Source: an uncultured Clostridia bacterium
GTDB taxonomy: Bacteria > Bacillota > Clostridia > Oscillospirales > CAG-272
Assembly (NCBI GenBank): GCA_944381075.1
Contig: CALWJT010000033.1
Span: 1-64,000 of the forward strand
DNA length: 64,000 nt
Direction of reading: 5' to 3'
Made by a program: the position numbers and the translations under genes. The notes under the pieces were generated by a model. That model had not been told where the DNA came from. It saw nothing but the letters and a program-made list of their open reading frames with translations, and did no database searches. Positions 48,512 to 57,015 of this stretch are shown here, piece by piece. How positions within the stretch are numbered: position 1 is the first letter of the stretch; every line of letters begins with the position of its first letter.

Positions 48512-48837
48512 CAGTAGCAGTAAAACTTTTCAACGTCGATGATGAATACCGTCGCGCCGCCTACGCTCACATTGGTGTTGGAGGAGCCGAGCGCTCCCGC
48601 CGTACCGATCGGCATCGCGGTCGGAATGTTTTTCACACGCTTTTTGCTGTGTACGCGGATAATTTCCAGCGCACGCTCAACCCTGTCGTCTTCCGTACCG
48701 ATAAAAAACGTTGAGTTCCCGTTGAGCAGAAAGCCGCCCGTCGACGAAACCTTCGTGATGTGAAAGCCCTCCGAGGTGAGGCCGGTATTGACAAAATGGG
48801 CATCATCGTTGTTGACAATGGCGATAATCAGCTTCAT
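48511..48837 (-). CDS. pstA: Cyclic-di-AMP receptor PstA/DarA (YaaQ)
   Basis: A 108-residue PII-like signal protein that binds c-di-AMP. Family features are MKLIIAIVNNDDA at the N-terminus, FHITKVSSTGGFLLNGN and the C-terminal VGGATVFIID. AAAGGAGG precedes ATG 48837. It is the first gene of pstA-holB-ricT behind its own consensus promoter. Confidence 0.94.
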   Translation of the reverse strand: MKLIIAIVNNDDAHFVNTGLTSEGFHITKVSSTGGFLLNGNSTFFIGTEDDRVERALEIIRVHSKKRVKNIPTAMPIGTAGALGSSNTNVSVGGATVFIIDVEKFYCY

Positions 48838-48879
48838 AAACAATCCTCCTTTGCCGATCGTGCTTTTCAAGATATTTTT

Positions 48880-48908
48880 ATTATAACAAAATACCGGCGC
48901 TTTGTCAA
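48880..48908 (-). promoter_or_regulatory. Promoter of pstA-holB-ricT
   Basis: TTGACA (48903-48908), 17 nt, TATAAT (48880-48885) on the minus strand. Confidence 0.9.
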
Positions 48909-48941
48909 TGAAAAGAACCGCTGCAAAAAGGAAACTTCATT

Positions 48942-48978
48942 AAAAATACGCCGACATACGGGAATGCGTATGCCGGCG
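48942..48978 (-). terminator. Terminator after spoVAE
   Basis: An imperfect 12-bp stem (arms about 48949-48960 and 48967-48978) followed on the minus strand by TATTTTTAA, 12 nt after the spoVAE stop. Confidence 0.85.
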
Positions 48979-48990
48979 AACAGGATGCGG

Positions 48991-49359
48991 CTATTTCTTC
49001 GGGTGACTGCGGAAGATAAGGGCAAACGTATAGCCGAATACGATCGCTGCGGCAATTCCGCCCGCCGTACCGGTAAGACCGCCCGTCAGCGCACCGATCA
49101 GCCCCTTTTCATCGACCGCCTTCTTCACGCCGCCCGCAAGGGAGTATCCAAAGCCGGTAAGCGGCGTCGTCGCGCCGCAGCCCGCAAATTCCACAAGCGG
49201 CGCATATAGTCCGACCGCTGTCAGCACAACGCCGAGGCTGACATAAAGCACAAGGATCCTCGCCGGGGTGAGTGCCGTTTTGTCGATCAAGATCTGTGCC
49301 ACGACGCAGAAAAGACCGCCGATCAGAAATGCTTTTAATAAATCGAGTAATAGTTCCAT
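48991..49359 (-). CDS. spoVAE: Stage V sporulation protein AE
   Basis: A 122-residue membrane protein with about four hydrophobic segments; FAGCGATTPLTGFGYSL is a family motif. With SpoVAC and SpoVAD it forms the channel that moves dipicolinate (DPA) into the forespore and out at germination. ATG 49359 is chosen for AGGA 7 nt upstream; a TTG two codons earlier also exists. It follows spoVAD within a few bases. Confidence 0.93.
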   Translation of the reverse strand: MELLLDLLKAFLIGGLFCVVAQILIDKTALTPARILVLYVSLGVVLTAVGLYAPLVEFAGCGATTPLTGFGYSLAGGVKKAVDEKGLIGALTGGLTGTAGGIAAAIVFGYTFALIFRSHPKK

Positions 49360-49361
49360 TT

Positions 49362-50360
49362 TCAAATCCTCTCCGAAGAAATCCTCACCAGATGCGCAAT
49401 GCCCGGTATGGTGCCTCCCTGCTTTAGGCTGTCGGGACTCATGAGCGCACCGGTGGCAATATACAGGACATTGTGCAGCTCTCCTTTCTGAAAGCGGCGC
49501 ATGATGTGTCCGCAGACGACGGAAGCGCTGCAGCCGCAGCCGGACCCGCCGCAGTGGACATCCTGTGTGCCTGCGCCGTATAGCAGAAGGCCGCAGTCGT
49601 TATATACATTTTGGATGTCGCAGCCGGAGGCCTTCATAAACTCTACTGCGATGGAATGTCCTTCCAGACCAAGGTCCCCCGTTAAAATCATATCGAAATC
49701 ATCCGGAGAATGTCCGGTGTCCTCGAAATATTTTTTCATCGTATCGACCGCGGCAGGCGCCATCGCGGCTCCCATGTTGTTCGCATCCCGGATGCCCTTA
49801 TCGACAATCGTGCCGGGCAGCACCTCCGTGATATAGGGACCGGCGCCTTCCGCAGACAGAACAAAGGCGCCGGCGGCGGTCGCCGTCCACTGTGCGGTAG
49901 GCGCGCGCTGTCCGCCGTATTCGAGCGGGAATCGGAACTGCCGTTCCGCCGAACAGAAATGAGAAGAGCTGACGGCGGCGCAGACGTCAAAATATCCGGC
50001 GCCAATCATGAGAGAGGCCAGCATCGTTCCCTCCGCAAAGGTAGAGCATGCGCCGTAAAGACCAAAAAACGGCTTTGAAAAGCTGAGCAGTCCATAGGCC
50101 GAGCCTGTGCACTGATTGAGCAGGTCACCCGCAAAGATCGCTTTGACGGCGTCGGGAGAGAGCTTCGCCTTCGCAAGCGCGGTATTGAGCGCCAGCCGCT
50201 GCATCTCACTTTCCGACTTTTCCCATGTGTCCATACCAAAGGTACCCGCATCGTCATGGAGGTCAAAATCCGCGCCCAGCGGCCCCTCATGCTCTTTTTT
50301 ACCGACGACGGACGCATATCCGACAACGGACGGCGCGTGTTTCAGGCGGATGACATTCAT
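49362..50360 (-). CDS. spoVAD: Stage V sporulation protein AD
   Basis: Thiolase-fold protein that binds DPA. Typical segments are GACSTFAEGTMLAS, AVSSSHFCSAERQFRFP and CGGSGCGCSASV. Length (332 aa) is normal. Its start overlaps the end of spoVAC by 4 nt. The DPA precursor comes from the dapA product encoded in the same window. Confidence 0.96.
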   Translation of the reverse strand: MNVIRLKHAPSVVGYASVVGKKEHEGPLGADFDLHDDAGTFGMDTWEKSESEMQRLALNTALAKAKLSPDAVKAIFAGDLLNQCTGSAYGLLSFSKPFFGLYGACSTFAEGTMLASLMIGAGYFDVCAAVSSSHFCSAERQFRFPLEYGGQRAPTAQWTATAAGAFVLSAEGAGPYITEVLPGTIVDKGIRDANNMGAAMAPAAVDTMKKYFEDTGHSPDDFDMILTGDLGLEGHSIAVEFMKASGCDIQNVYNDCGLLLYGAGTQDVHCGGSGCGCSASVVCGHIMRRFQKGELHNVLYIATGALMSPDSLKQGGTIPGIAHLVRISSERI

Positions 50361-50803
50361 AAAAACAGCCCCCAGATCCAGTAAACGACCCCGTAAAGCA
50401 CCGAGGTGAGGACGCCGTACACGATGACGGGTCCCGCGATGGTGAACATTTTGGCTCCGACGCCCATAACGAGTCCCTCGCTTTTGTCATCGATGGCGGG
50501 AGAGGCCATCGCGTTGGCAAAGCCCGTGATGGGAACAAGCGTTCCGGCGCCGGCAAATCGTGCGATATCGTCAAAAATGCCAATTCCGGTGAAAAAGGCA
50601 GCGAGAAAAATCAGGGTACAGGGAACCAGGATTTTTACGGTATCTTCCGGAAGCTTCCAAAACAAATAAAGATGATACAGTCCCTCGGCAAATGTGCAAA
50701 TAAGTCCTCCTACAAGAAAAGCACAGACGCAATCCCGAAAAATCGGGGACTTTGGCGCATGCTTCTTCGCATATTTCTGATAAGATTTTGAATCGGTGTT
50801 CAT
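50357..50803 (-). CDS. spoVAC: Stage V sporulation protein AC
   Basis: A 148-residue membrane protein with about four segments; it is thought to act as a mechanosensitive DPA channel. Family motifs include FAGAGTLVPITGFANAMAS. ATG 50803 is chosen for GGGAGG upstream; the frame is open to 50926 but that part is basic and lacks a site. First gene of a three-gene spoVA operon, probably forespore (sigma-G) controlled, although I could not fix a sigma-G promoter. Confidence 0.95.
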   Translation of the reverse strand: MNTDSKSYQKYAKKHAPKSPIFRDCVCAFLVGGLICTFAEGLYHLYLFWKLPEDTVKILVPCTLIFLAAFFTGIGIFDDIARFAGAGTLVPITGFANAMASPAIDDKSEGLVMGVGAKMFTIAGPVIVYGVLTSVLYGVVYWIWGLFL

Positions 50804-50974
50804 AGTAAACCTCCCACGCCGACGGTTTCGGCAAAAGATAAGAAAGATACGGGAACGGCGCGGGAATCTACGCCGTTTTTCCGAAAAAGGGATAAAAAGC
50901 TTTCTATGAAATATTTTCTCTCGCACGCTTCGATTTATTTATGGAACTTTTTTCGTAAATTCCGAAAAAAGGAT

Positions 50975-51014
50975 TTGACATTTGGACAAAATATGATACA
51001 ATAGTTAAGTAATG
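50975..51014 (+). promoter_or_regulatory. Ferredoxin promoter plus shared downstream motif
   Basis: TTGACA (50975-50980), 16 nt, TACAAT (50997-51002), then TTAAGTAATG at 51005-51014. The same decamer occupies the same place at the DUF1858 promoter (35161-35170). Confidence 0.75.
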
Positions 51015-51079
51015 TGTTTGACGGCAGCTACATACACATCAGATTTTAAAAAAATGCTGTCAAGGAAAGGAGAATCATT

Positions 51080-51253
51080 ATGCCTTATGTCATTGACGCC
51101 GAAAAGTGCATCGGATGCGGGGCCTGCGCAGACGGATGTCCTGTCAGCGCAATTTCCGAGAAGGACGGCAAATATGTGATCAATCCCGACGAATGCGTCG
51201 ATTGCGGCGCATGCGCAGGAGCATGTCCCGTCGAGGCTCCTGAACAGCAGTAA
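51080..51253 (+). CDS. 2[4Fe-4S] ferredoxin
   Basis: A 57-residue clostridial-type ferredoxin. Two cluster motifs are visible: CIGCGACADGCP and CVDCGACAGACP, each CxxCxxCxxxC-P, related by internal duplication. AAAGGAG precedes ATG 51080. Low-potential electron carrier for anaerobic metabolism. Monocistronic, ending in a strong terminator. Confidence 0.96.
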   Translation: MPYVIDAEKCIGCGACADGCPVSAISEKDGKYVINPDECVDCGACAGACPVEAPEQQ

Positions 51254-51322
51254 GTGCATTTCCGCATGCGGCGGGGCGTGCCCCCGCCGCATGACGGCGC
51301 AGCTGTGCAGTTCGCGATATTT

Positions 51323-51353
51323 ACAGGTTCCGCAGGGACCTGTTATTTTTTTT
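51323..51353 (+). terminator. Ferredoxin terminator
   Basis: Stem arms 51323-51331 and 51335-51343 followed by TATTTTTTTT. A GC-rich perfect stem at 51265-51293 lies upstream of it. Confidence 0.9.
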
Positions 51354-51462
51354 AAAATCGGATTATTTTTTTGTCAAAATCTACATTTTATTCCTTGAAA
51401 TGTGATATAATAAAAAGAAACCGCATGCTCAAAATTTCCCGGTGAGAGGAGCTACCGTCTCA

Positions 51463-52677
51463 ATGTCCGACAACACAATCATCCCGGTCCTGCTCGGCGC
51501 GGACCTCAACTGCTACAGCGTCGCGCGCGCCTTCCATGAGGCCTACGGCGTCAGATCCTATGCCTTTGGACGCTATACGCTCGGCGCTACCAAATACAGC
51601 AAGATCATCGATTTCCGCGTGGTAGAGGACCTTTATGACGATCGGGTCATGCTGGATACGCTCATTCGATTCGCAAAATCGCATCCGGACGGAGCAAAGA
51701 TCTTAATCGGCTGTACCGATGCCTATGCGGACCTTATCATCGAAAATCAAAAAACACTGAGCGAATTTTATTTCTGCCCCTGTCCGGATCAGTCACTTGC
51801 CGGACAGCTGATCTCCAAGGATTCCTTTTACGACATGTGCGGGCGATACGGCATCGATTATCCGGCCACCGTCATCCTGGAAAGCAAAGATGCGCTCCAT
51901 AAGCTGGACAGCCTTCCCTTTTCCTATCCCGTCATCATCAAGCCGGCAAGCTCCATCCGTTACTGGGAGCATCCGTTCGAGGGCATGAAAAAGGTCTATC
52001 GAGCCCAAACGAAGGAATCGGCGGAAAAAATCATCGATGCCATCTTTTCCTCCGGATATGACAGCTCCATCATTGTTCAGGATCTGATTCCGGGAGACGA
52101 TTCCGGCATGTTCGTTCTCACAAGCTATTCCGACCGGAACGCCAAGGTAAAAATGATGTGCATGGGGCATGTCCTGCTCGAGGAGCATACGCCGAAAGGA
52201 ATCGGAAACCACGTCGCCATCGTCACGGAATACCACGAGGACGTCATGGACAGGATGAAGCGTTTTCTCGAACAGATCGGCTACCGCGGCTTTTCCAACT
52301 TCGATATGAAGTACGACCCCAGAGATCACAAATTCAAAGCCTTTGAAATCAATTTAAGGCAGGGACGGAGCAATCATTATGTCACGCATGCCGGCGCCAA
52401 TCTGGCCCGCCTTCTCGTAGAGGACTGCAGAGAAAGCCTTCCGGAGGAGCCGGAGCTTGTAAAGGATGCGTCTTTTTGGTATACGGTCCCCAAAAAAATC
52501 ATATATTCCTATATAAAAGATGAAAATATGCAGAAAACAGTCAGGTCCCTTGTCAAAAACGGGAAATCCGGTTCCGCCCTGTGGTATCGCCCCGACCTTT
52601 TGACAAATCCGATGCGGCTCGCTTACGTTATCATTCATCATCTGCGGTATTATAAAAAATACAGACAGTACCCGTGA
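51463..52677 (+). CDS. ATP-grasp ligase, D-aspartate ligase-like
   Basis: About 404 residues with an ATP-grasp core: nucleotide-binding YPVIIKPAS, SSIIVQDLIPGDDSGM, and the Mg/ATP motif FEINLRQGRSN. Size and layout resemble carboxylate-amine ligases such as the D-aspartate ligase Asl(fm) of Enterococcus faecium, which adds D-Asp to the stem-peptide lysine. ATG 51463 lies 11 nt from AGGAG; GTG 51442 is less likely. TGn-extended TATAAT lies near 51407. The next gene is an Asp/Glu racemase, as in the enterococcal pair, which supports a D-amino acid substrate. Confidence 0.8.
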   Translation: MSDNTIIPVLLGADLNCYSVARAFHEAYGVRSYAFGRYTLGATKYSKIIDFRVVEDLYDDRVMLDTLIRFAKSHPDGAKILIGCTDAYADLIIENQKTLSEFYFCPCPDQSLAGQLISKDSFYDMCGRYGIDYPATVILESKDALHKLDSLPFSYPVIIKPASSIRYWEHPFEGMKKVYRAQTKESAEKIIDAIFSSGYDSSIIVQDLIPGDDSGMFVLTSYSDRNAKVKMMCMGHVLLEEHTPKGIGNHVAIVTEYHEDVMDRMKRFLEQIGYRGFSNFDMKYDPRDHKFKAFEINLRQGRSNHYVTHAGANLARLLVEDCRESLPEEPELVKDASFWYTVPKKIIYSYIKDENMQKTVRSLVKNGKSGSALWYRPDLLTNPMRLAYVIIHHLRYYKKYRQYP

Positions 52678-52732
52678 TGGTTCTTTTTCCCGTATCCGTC
52701 CGCAAACAAGCCCTTGCATCAAGGAGGCTGCC

Positions 52733-53473
52733 ATGCCCAAAACACTCGGCATTCTCGGCGGACTCGGTCCCGCCGCGAGCGTATATTTCTATCGTCTGAT
52801 CACAGAGCATACCGCGGCGCTGTGCGATCAGGACCACATCGATATCGTTCTCATCAGCAGCGCCAGCATTCCGGACAGAAGCGATTTTATCCTGAAAAAA
52901 AGCGACCGCTCTCCGCTTCCCCTGATGAAGGAAGGCGTATGGAAGCTTGCCAATGCCGGCGCAGATCTCATCGCCATTCCCTGCAATACCGCACATTACT
53001 TCTTTGACGAGCTGTCGAGGATCTCGCCGGTCCCCGTTCTCAACATCGTCCGCGAAACCGTACAGCTTGCAAAGAGGGCCGGCATCCAAAGGCTCGGCAT
53101 TCTTGCGACGACCGGCACTATCGTCTCCGAAGCCTATCAGCACGCTTGCTCCGGTATGGGAATGGAATTTCGGATCCCGTGCGAGCCCTCTCAGCAGCTT
53201 TTAATGGACATCATTTATCATTCGATCAAAACGGCAAAAGCGCCGGATCTTGACGCATTCTGCGGCATCGCAGCAGAGCTGCGCGCAGGCGGCTGCGATG
53301 CCATCGTTCTCGGATGTACCGAGCTCTCGCTGCTCCCGCAGGATCCGATCCTCGAATCCTATCGCTTTATCGACTCTCTTCAGGTCCTCACATACAAAGC
53401 CATCGTGGAATGTGGAAAAAAGCCATGCGGATTTTCCGAGCTTTATACATACATCGACAAAGCGCTCGTCTGA
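52733..53473 (+). CDS. Aspartate/glutamate racemase family protein
   Basis: Cofactor-independent racemase with both catalytic cysteines, in AIPCNTAHYF and VLGCTELSLL, and the N-terminal GILGGLGPAAS. Length (246 aa) fits aspartate racemase (RacD-like). AAGGAGG lies before the ATG. Situated between an ATP-grasp ligase and a MurE-like ligase, it probably supplies D-Asp (inference). Amino-acid racemases of other specificity share these motifs. Confidence 0.88.
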   Translation: MPKTLGILGGLGPAASVYFYRLITEHTAALCDQDHIDIVLISSASIPDRSDFILKKSDRSPLPLMKEGVWKLANAGADLIAIPCNTAHYFFDELSRISPVPVLNIVRETVQLAKRAGIQRLGILATTGTIVSEAYQHACSGMGMEFRIPCEPSQQLLMDIIYHSIKTAKAPDLDAFCGIAAELRAGGCDAIVLGCTELSLLPQDPILESYRFIDSLQVLTYKAIVECGKKPCGFSELYTYIDKALV

Positions 53474-53519
53474 GCTCGTAAAAGGAAATCCGCACGCAGC
53501 TTTTTTAGAAAGGCGTTTT

Positions 53520-55013
53520 ATGGTCAAGCTCACCGATATCGTGGAAAATCTCGAATACTCTCTTTATCCGGAAAGCACCGAACTTTCGTCCCTGTCCGTT
53601 TCGGATATCGCCTACAATTCGGCCAACGCGGGCATGGGTATTCTGTTCGTCTGCCTCATCGGCGCACGGGCGGACGGACACGACTTTGCCGCGGAAGCGT
53701 ACCGGCGCGGCTCGAGGATCTTTGTCTGCCAAAAAAAGCTTTCCCTTCCCGCGGACGCCGTCCAGCTGATCACAGAAAATACGCGCCGCGCACTCGCTGT
53801 CCTTTCCGCCGCATTTTTCGGACATCCCGAGCGGAAGCTCGCCATGATCGGCGTCACAGGGACCAAGGGCAAATCCACGGTATGCGAAATGATTTATCAC
53901 ATTCTCACAAAGAACGGGATCCGTGCCGGCTCGGTCGGCACCATTGGCGTCAAATACGGCAGCGAGCAGTATCCGACCGGAAATACCACCCCGGAAAGCT
54001 ACGAGCTCTTCCGTATATTTTCTGAAATGGCGGCCCACGGCGTCGAGGCTGCCGTCATCGAGGTATCCTCTCAGGGCATCAAGCTCGATCGGGTCTTTGG
54101 GATCTCCTTTTTCGCCGCTGTAATGACCAATCTTTCCGAGGATCATATCGGCCTCGACGAGCATCCGGACTTTGAAGACTACAAGCGCTGGAAAATGGAG
54201 CTGTTCCGCCGCTGCCGCTATGGGATCTTCAACGCCGACGATCCATATTTTAATGAATTTTCCTCTGCATGCACCGGCTTCGTGAGGACCTATTCCGTAA
54301 CGGAAGACGCCGATTGGTCGGCGGACAGCATCGTACCGTACCGCACGGCAAAGGAATTCGGCGTCACCTTCACCGTTCGGCACGAGGGAAAACAAATCGA
54401 AGGGACGCTGCCGCTGCCCGGCATGTTCTCGGTGAGCAATGCGCTTGCGGCAATGAGCGCCGCGGCTCTGCTCGGCGTTCCTCCCGAAAGCTCCGTACCG
54501 GCGCTTATGGATGTATCGCTCCGCGGACGCTTTGAGATTGTCCAAACCCCGCTCGAAAACGTCACATTCCTCATCGATTTCGCCCACAACGGAGACAGCC
54601 TTGCCAGAGCGCTCGTCAGTCTGCGCGCCTACCGTCCGGCACGGCTCATCTGCCTTTTCGGCTCTGTCGGCGGACGCACGCAGGTAAGACGCCGCGAACT
54701 CGGGCTTGCCGCCGCGGAATATGCCGATTTTACCATTCTGACAAGCGACAATCCCGACAAGGAATCTCCCTATGATATCATACGCGATATCGAAAAGAAC
54801 ATGCCCGGCGCCTCCTATATCGCGATCCCCGACCGAAAGGAAGCGATCGAATACGCGGTCAAAAACGCGGCGTACGGAGACATCGTTCTCATCGCAGGGA
54901 AAGGACATGAAGCCTATCAGCTCATCGACGGGAAAAAAATCCCCTTCTCGGAACGGGACATCATCCAAAATGCGGCCGCTCTTGTCCGACGCTCGGTCGA
55001 GATCAACATATGA
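53520..55013 (+). CDS. MurE-like UDP-MurNAc-tripeptide ligase, Lys-type motifs
   Basis: A 497-residue Mur ligase. The ATP loop is GVTGTKGKST, the carbamylated-lysine region is DYKRWKMELF, and TTPESYELF and EVSSQGIKLDRV follow MurE order. The C-terminal domain has DFAHNGDSL and TSDNPDKESP. DAP-adding MurE enzymes normally read HTPD and DNPR at these two places, whereas the S. aureus lysine-adding enzyme reads HNGD and DDPN. The protein therefore looks closer to the Lys-type. It is the last gene of the ATP-grasp/racemase unit, 46 nt after the racemase. A second, DAP-type MurE may exist elsewhere. Confidence 0.85.
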   Translation: MVKLTDIVENLEYSLYPESTELSSLSVSDIAYNSANAGMGILFVCLIGARADGHDFAAEAYRRGSRIFVCQKKLSLPADAVQLITENTRRALAVLSAAFFGHPERKLAMIGVTGTKGKSTVCEMIYHILTKNGIRAGSVGTIGVKYGSEQYPTGNTTPESYELFRIFSEMAAHGVEAAVIEVSSQGIKLDRVFGISFFAAVMTNLSEDHIGLDEHPDFEDYKRWKMELFRRCRYGIFNADDPYFNEFSSACTGFVRTYSVTEDADWSADSIVPYRTAKEFGVTFTVRHEGKQIEGTLPLPGMFSVSNALAAMSAAALLGVPPESSVPALMDVSLRGRFEIVQTPLENVTFLIDFAHNGDSLARALVSLRAYRPARLICLFGSVGGRTQVRRRELGLAAAEYADFTILTSDNPDKESPYDIIRDIEKNMPGASYIAIPDRKEAIEYAVKNAAYGDIVLIAGKGHEAYQLIDGKKIPFSERDIIQNAAALVRRSVEINI

Positions 55014-55065
55014 AAAGCATCCGCCCCATGCGTCCGCTGGTAAACCGGTCATTTGCAATTTTCTC

Positions 55066-55107
55066 AGAACAGGCATGATTTCATTTCGGTCATGCCTGTT
55101 CTTCTTT
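55066..55107. terminator. Terminator after the MurE-like gene
   Basis: Perfect 13-nt arms (55066-55078 and 55090-55102), then TCTTTTG. It overlaps the stop of the facing minus-strand small gene. Confidence 0.85.
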
Positions 55108-55314
55108 TGACGGTATATCCACAAAAACGAAGCCGGTGAGGTCATTGGAGATATCGAGCGTCCAGCAGACGGCATATCCCCGTATCCCCGACAAAAAGCT
55201 GCGGATATGGTAGGTGGTTCCCTCTTCCGTGGCCATATCTGCATGGTCGGGGACCGGCAATCTTTTGGGGCAGGGCGGCAAGGCATCCATGCTCATTTTC
55301 TTCGGATTTGTCAT
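55090..55314 (-). CDS. Small hypothetical protein, 74 aa
   Basis: GGAGGAA lies about 8 nt before ATG 55314. The product is soluble-looking, with a Pro-rich N-terminus and a C-terminal strand-like part (YAVCWTLDIS, GFVFVDIPS). No family recognised. It lies convergent to the MurE-like gene and downstream of the candidate structured RNA. Confidence 0.6.
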   Translation of the reverse strand: MTNPKKMSMDALPPCPKRLPVPDHADMATEEGTTYHIRSFLSGIRGYAVCWTLDISNDLTGFVFVDIPSKEEQA

Positions 55315-55476
55315 ATTTCAAATTCCTCCGTATTCATCGCGTGCGGCGCGGTAGCCCGCCGTACCGGTGAGGTAAGGGCGGCAAGGCCGCCCTTTGCCAA
55401 AAGGCTTTCACTGGTTTAGATTTTGTTTACATGGCACGCTCCTTCCCGCTGGCGGGGAGGGCGGACGGAGGGAACG
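55315..55476. other. Intergenic stretch before the candidate RNA
   Basis: No gene seen. It contains GC-rich imperfect repeats around 55366-55390 and 55438-55475 and lies downstream of the RNA's U-tract. Confidence 0.4.
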
Positions 55477-55611
55477 AAAAGAGCCGCATGACGGCAAAAA
55501 GCTTCCCATACCGACACCGCAGAAACCCACACGGATTTTTTCTGCGTTCATGCGGCATTCGGAAGACTTCGCTTCGTCAGCGGCTCCACAGTACAGCTGC
55601 TTTATGCGGTT
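55477..55611 (-). ncRNA. Candidate structured RNA (long irregular hairpin)
   Basis: Read on the minus strand, 55481-55586 folds by eye into one long irregular hairpin. The base is GAGCCGC/GCGGCTC with TGACG/CGTCA, then internal loops, GAAG/CTTT-type pairs, ATGCCG/CGGTAT and an apical CGCAGAAA/TTTCTGCG. It ends in TTTT. A promoter with correct spacing sits just upstream. No protein frame is convincing. It does not show SRP, 6S, RNase P or tmRNA core sequences. It may be an RNA gene of about 135 nt or a palindromic mobile repeat. Confidence 0.5.
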
Positions 55612-55617
55612 GTTTTC

Positions 55618-55646
55618 AGTATATCAGGAACAGACGTTCGGGTCAA
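55618..55646 (-). promoter_or_regulatory. Promoter of the candidate structured RNA
   Basis: TTGACC (55641-55646), 17 nt, TATACT (55618-55623) on the minus strand. Confidence 0.65.
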
Positions 55647-55823
55647 GATTTGCGACGAAAAAAGTGTTCGTATTCGCGCAAAATTCACGAGGGCATGGAC
55701 GCGGGACTGAGATTTGAGAGAACAGCAAGCACAGCAAGTGTATGTACACTTGCAGAAAAACGGTGCTTGCCATACCGGAGTGACTTGCTGATTAGCAAGC
55801 ACATCCGGCGTGGCCGCACACCG
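55647..55823. other. Intergenic stretch
   Basis: No gene seen. It includes repeats of GCAAGCAC and a short palindrome GTGTATGTACAC near 55740. Confidence 0.4.
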
Positions 55824-55865
55824 GAAAAACGGCGCTCCGGCAGACAGCCCGGAGCGCCGTTTTTC
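55824..55865. terminator. Strong terminator with 17-nt arms
   Basis: Arms 55824-55840 and 55849-55865 with A/T runs at the ends on both strands. It lies beyond the end of the GNAT gene and may end transcription from either side. Confidence 0.85.
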
Positions 55866-55947
55866 TATTTTGGAAGCGTCCCAAACCCTGCTGATTATTT
55901 CACACCGTCCACATTTTCTGCATCACTAATAATTTTTCTAAAATCGC

Positions 55948-56535
55948 TCACAAATTCGGCTCGATAAAATGCACAGCAGAGGTGTCCCAATATTTTTTGT
56001 AGACCCGGCTTTCATTGCCGTCAAGATTAAGCTGATACATTCGGAATGTTACCAAAATGTTTTTCGGCTGCCATTGTTCTTCGTATGAATATTGGTACTT
56101 CATACCCACATTTCGCATGACGCCGCCGCTTCGGGGATTGTTCCTGTCATGGGTTGCCGTGATATAAGGCAGGCCGTCCTTTTTCACCTGCTCGATTACC
56201 GCTTTGCCCGCTTCCGTCACAATCCCTTTATGCCAGAACTCCTTGCGAAGTCCATAGCCAAAATCGTGATGTTCTTCCATGTCCACTTTGATGTAGCCGA
56301 TGGGATCATTGTCCTCTTTCAGACAGATCGCATAGGCACAGGCTTGCGGCTGGTCGTATTTTGCGGCGTACCGTTCCTCATAAAACCGCTTTGTTTCTTC
56401 CATGCTTCTGATGGGATACCACGGCAAGAATCGATTGACTTCCTCGTCTTGCAGGATAAGAAATAACGCTTCCATATCCTGTTCTGAAAATTTTCTTAAA
56501 ATCAAACGCTCTGTTTCTAAGGTAGGCGTATTCAT
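55948..56535 (-). CDS. GNAT N-acetyltransferase (RimJ/RimL-like)
   Basis: A 195-residue acetyltransferase. LETERLILRKFSEQD is the typical N-terminus of the Acetyltransf_3 group, and acetyl-CoA contacts are expected around GYGLRKEFWHKGIVTEA. The substrate is unknown. It starts directly after the stop of the preceding GNAT gene, so both are made from one message. Confidence 0.88.
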   Translation of the reverse strand: MNTPTLETERLILRKFSEQDMEALFLILQDEEVNRFLPWYPIRSMEETKRFYEERYAAKYDQPQACAYAICLKEDNDPIGYIKVDMEEHHDFGYGLRKEFWHKGIVTEAGKAVIEQVKKDGLPYITATHDRNNPRSGGVMRNVGMKYQYSYEEQWQPKNILVTFRMYQLNLDGNESRVYKKYWDTSAVHFIEPNL

Positions 56536-57015
56536 CTAATTTCCTCCGTTATCTGGATTATACTCAGGTTTATGCGTAAGGCTCATGTATAAAAGCGGAT
56601 AAGGATTTCCCTGCTCATCAAGGTCTGTCCGTTTGTAAACCTGAAAGCCCATGTGTTCATAGAAGCCCTTGGCCTGCGGGTTCTGCTCATTGACAGCCAG
56701 CCGCTCTACGGCGTAGTTTTTGATCCCATATTGGATCAGGCGTTTCCCTAAGCCTTTGCCGCGTTCCTCCGGTACAACGAACAGCATTTCCAGTGAGCCA
56801 TCTTCAATCCCCATAAAGGCCACGGGACGCCCTGAATCATTCTCTGCAATCACCAAGTGAGCGATTCCATTCAACGCCTGCGGGACATACCCTTTGATGC
56901 TCTTAATTTCATCGTCTGACAGGAACAGGTGGGTGGCTCGCACGGAGCTTTCCCATACTTCCAGCAGCTGATGGATTAAATCCGGTGTTCGGCTTGTTAC
57001 ATCTGTGATTTTCAT
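56536..57015 (-). CDS. GNAT N-acetyltransferase
   Basis: A 159-residue GNAT with the acetyl-CoA signature FVVPEERGKGLGKRLI near residue 80 and a C-terminal EHMGFQVYKRTD. TGAGGAGAG precedes ATG 57015. The start overlaps the end of a short upstream frame (ATGA), suggesting coupling to a leader or remnant ORF. Adjacent GNAT genes of different subfamilies suggest an acquired stress or resistance cassette (inference). Confidence 0.88.
   Translation of the reverse strand: MKITDVTSRTPDLIHQLLEVWESSVRATHLFLSDDEIKSIKGYVPQALNGIAHLVIAENDSGRPVAFMGIEDGSLEMLFVVPEERGKGLGKRLIQYGIKNYAVERLAVNEQNPQAKGFYEHMGFQVYKRTDLDEQGNPYPLLYMSLTHKPEYNPDNGGN

Noticed and set aside
55431..55967. Plus-strand 178-codon frame over the candidate RNA
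   Set aside because: Basic, low-complexity product without a family, lying opposite a structured transcript with its own promoter.
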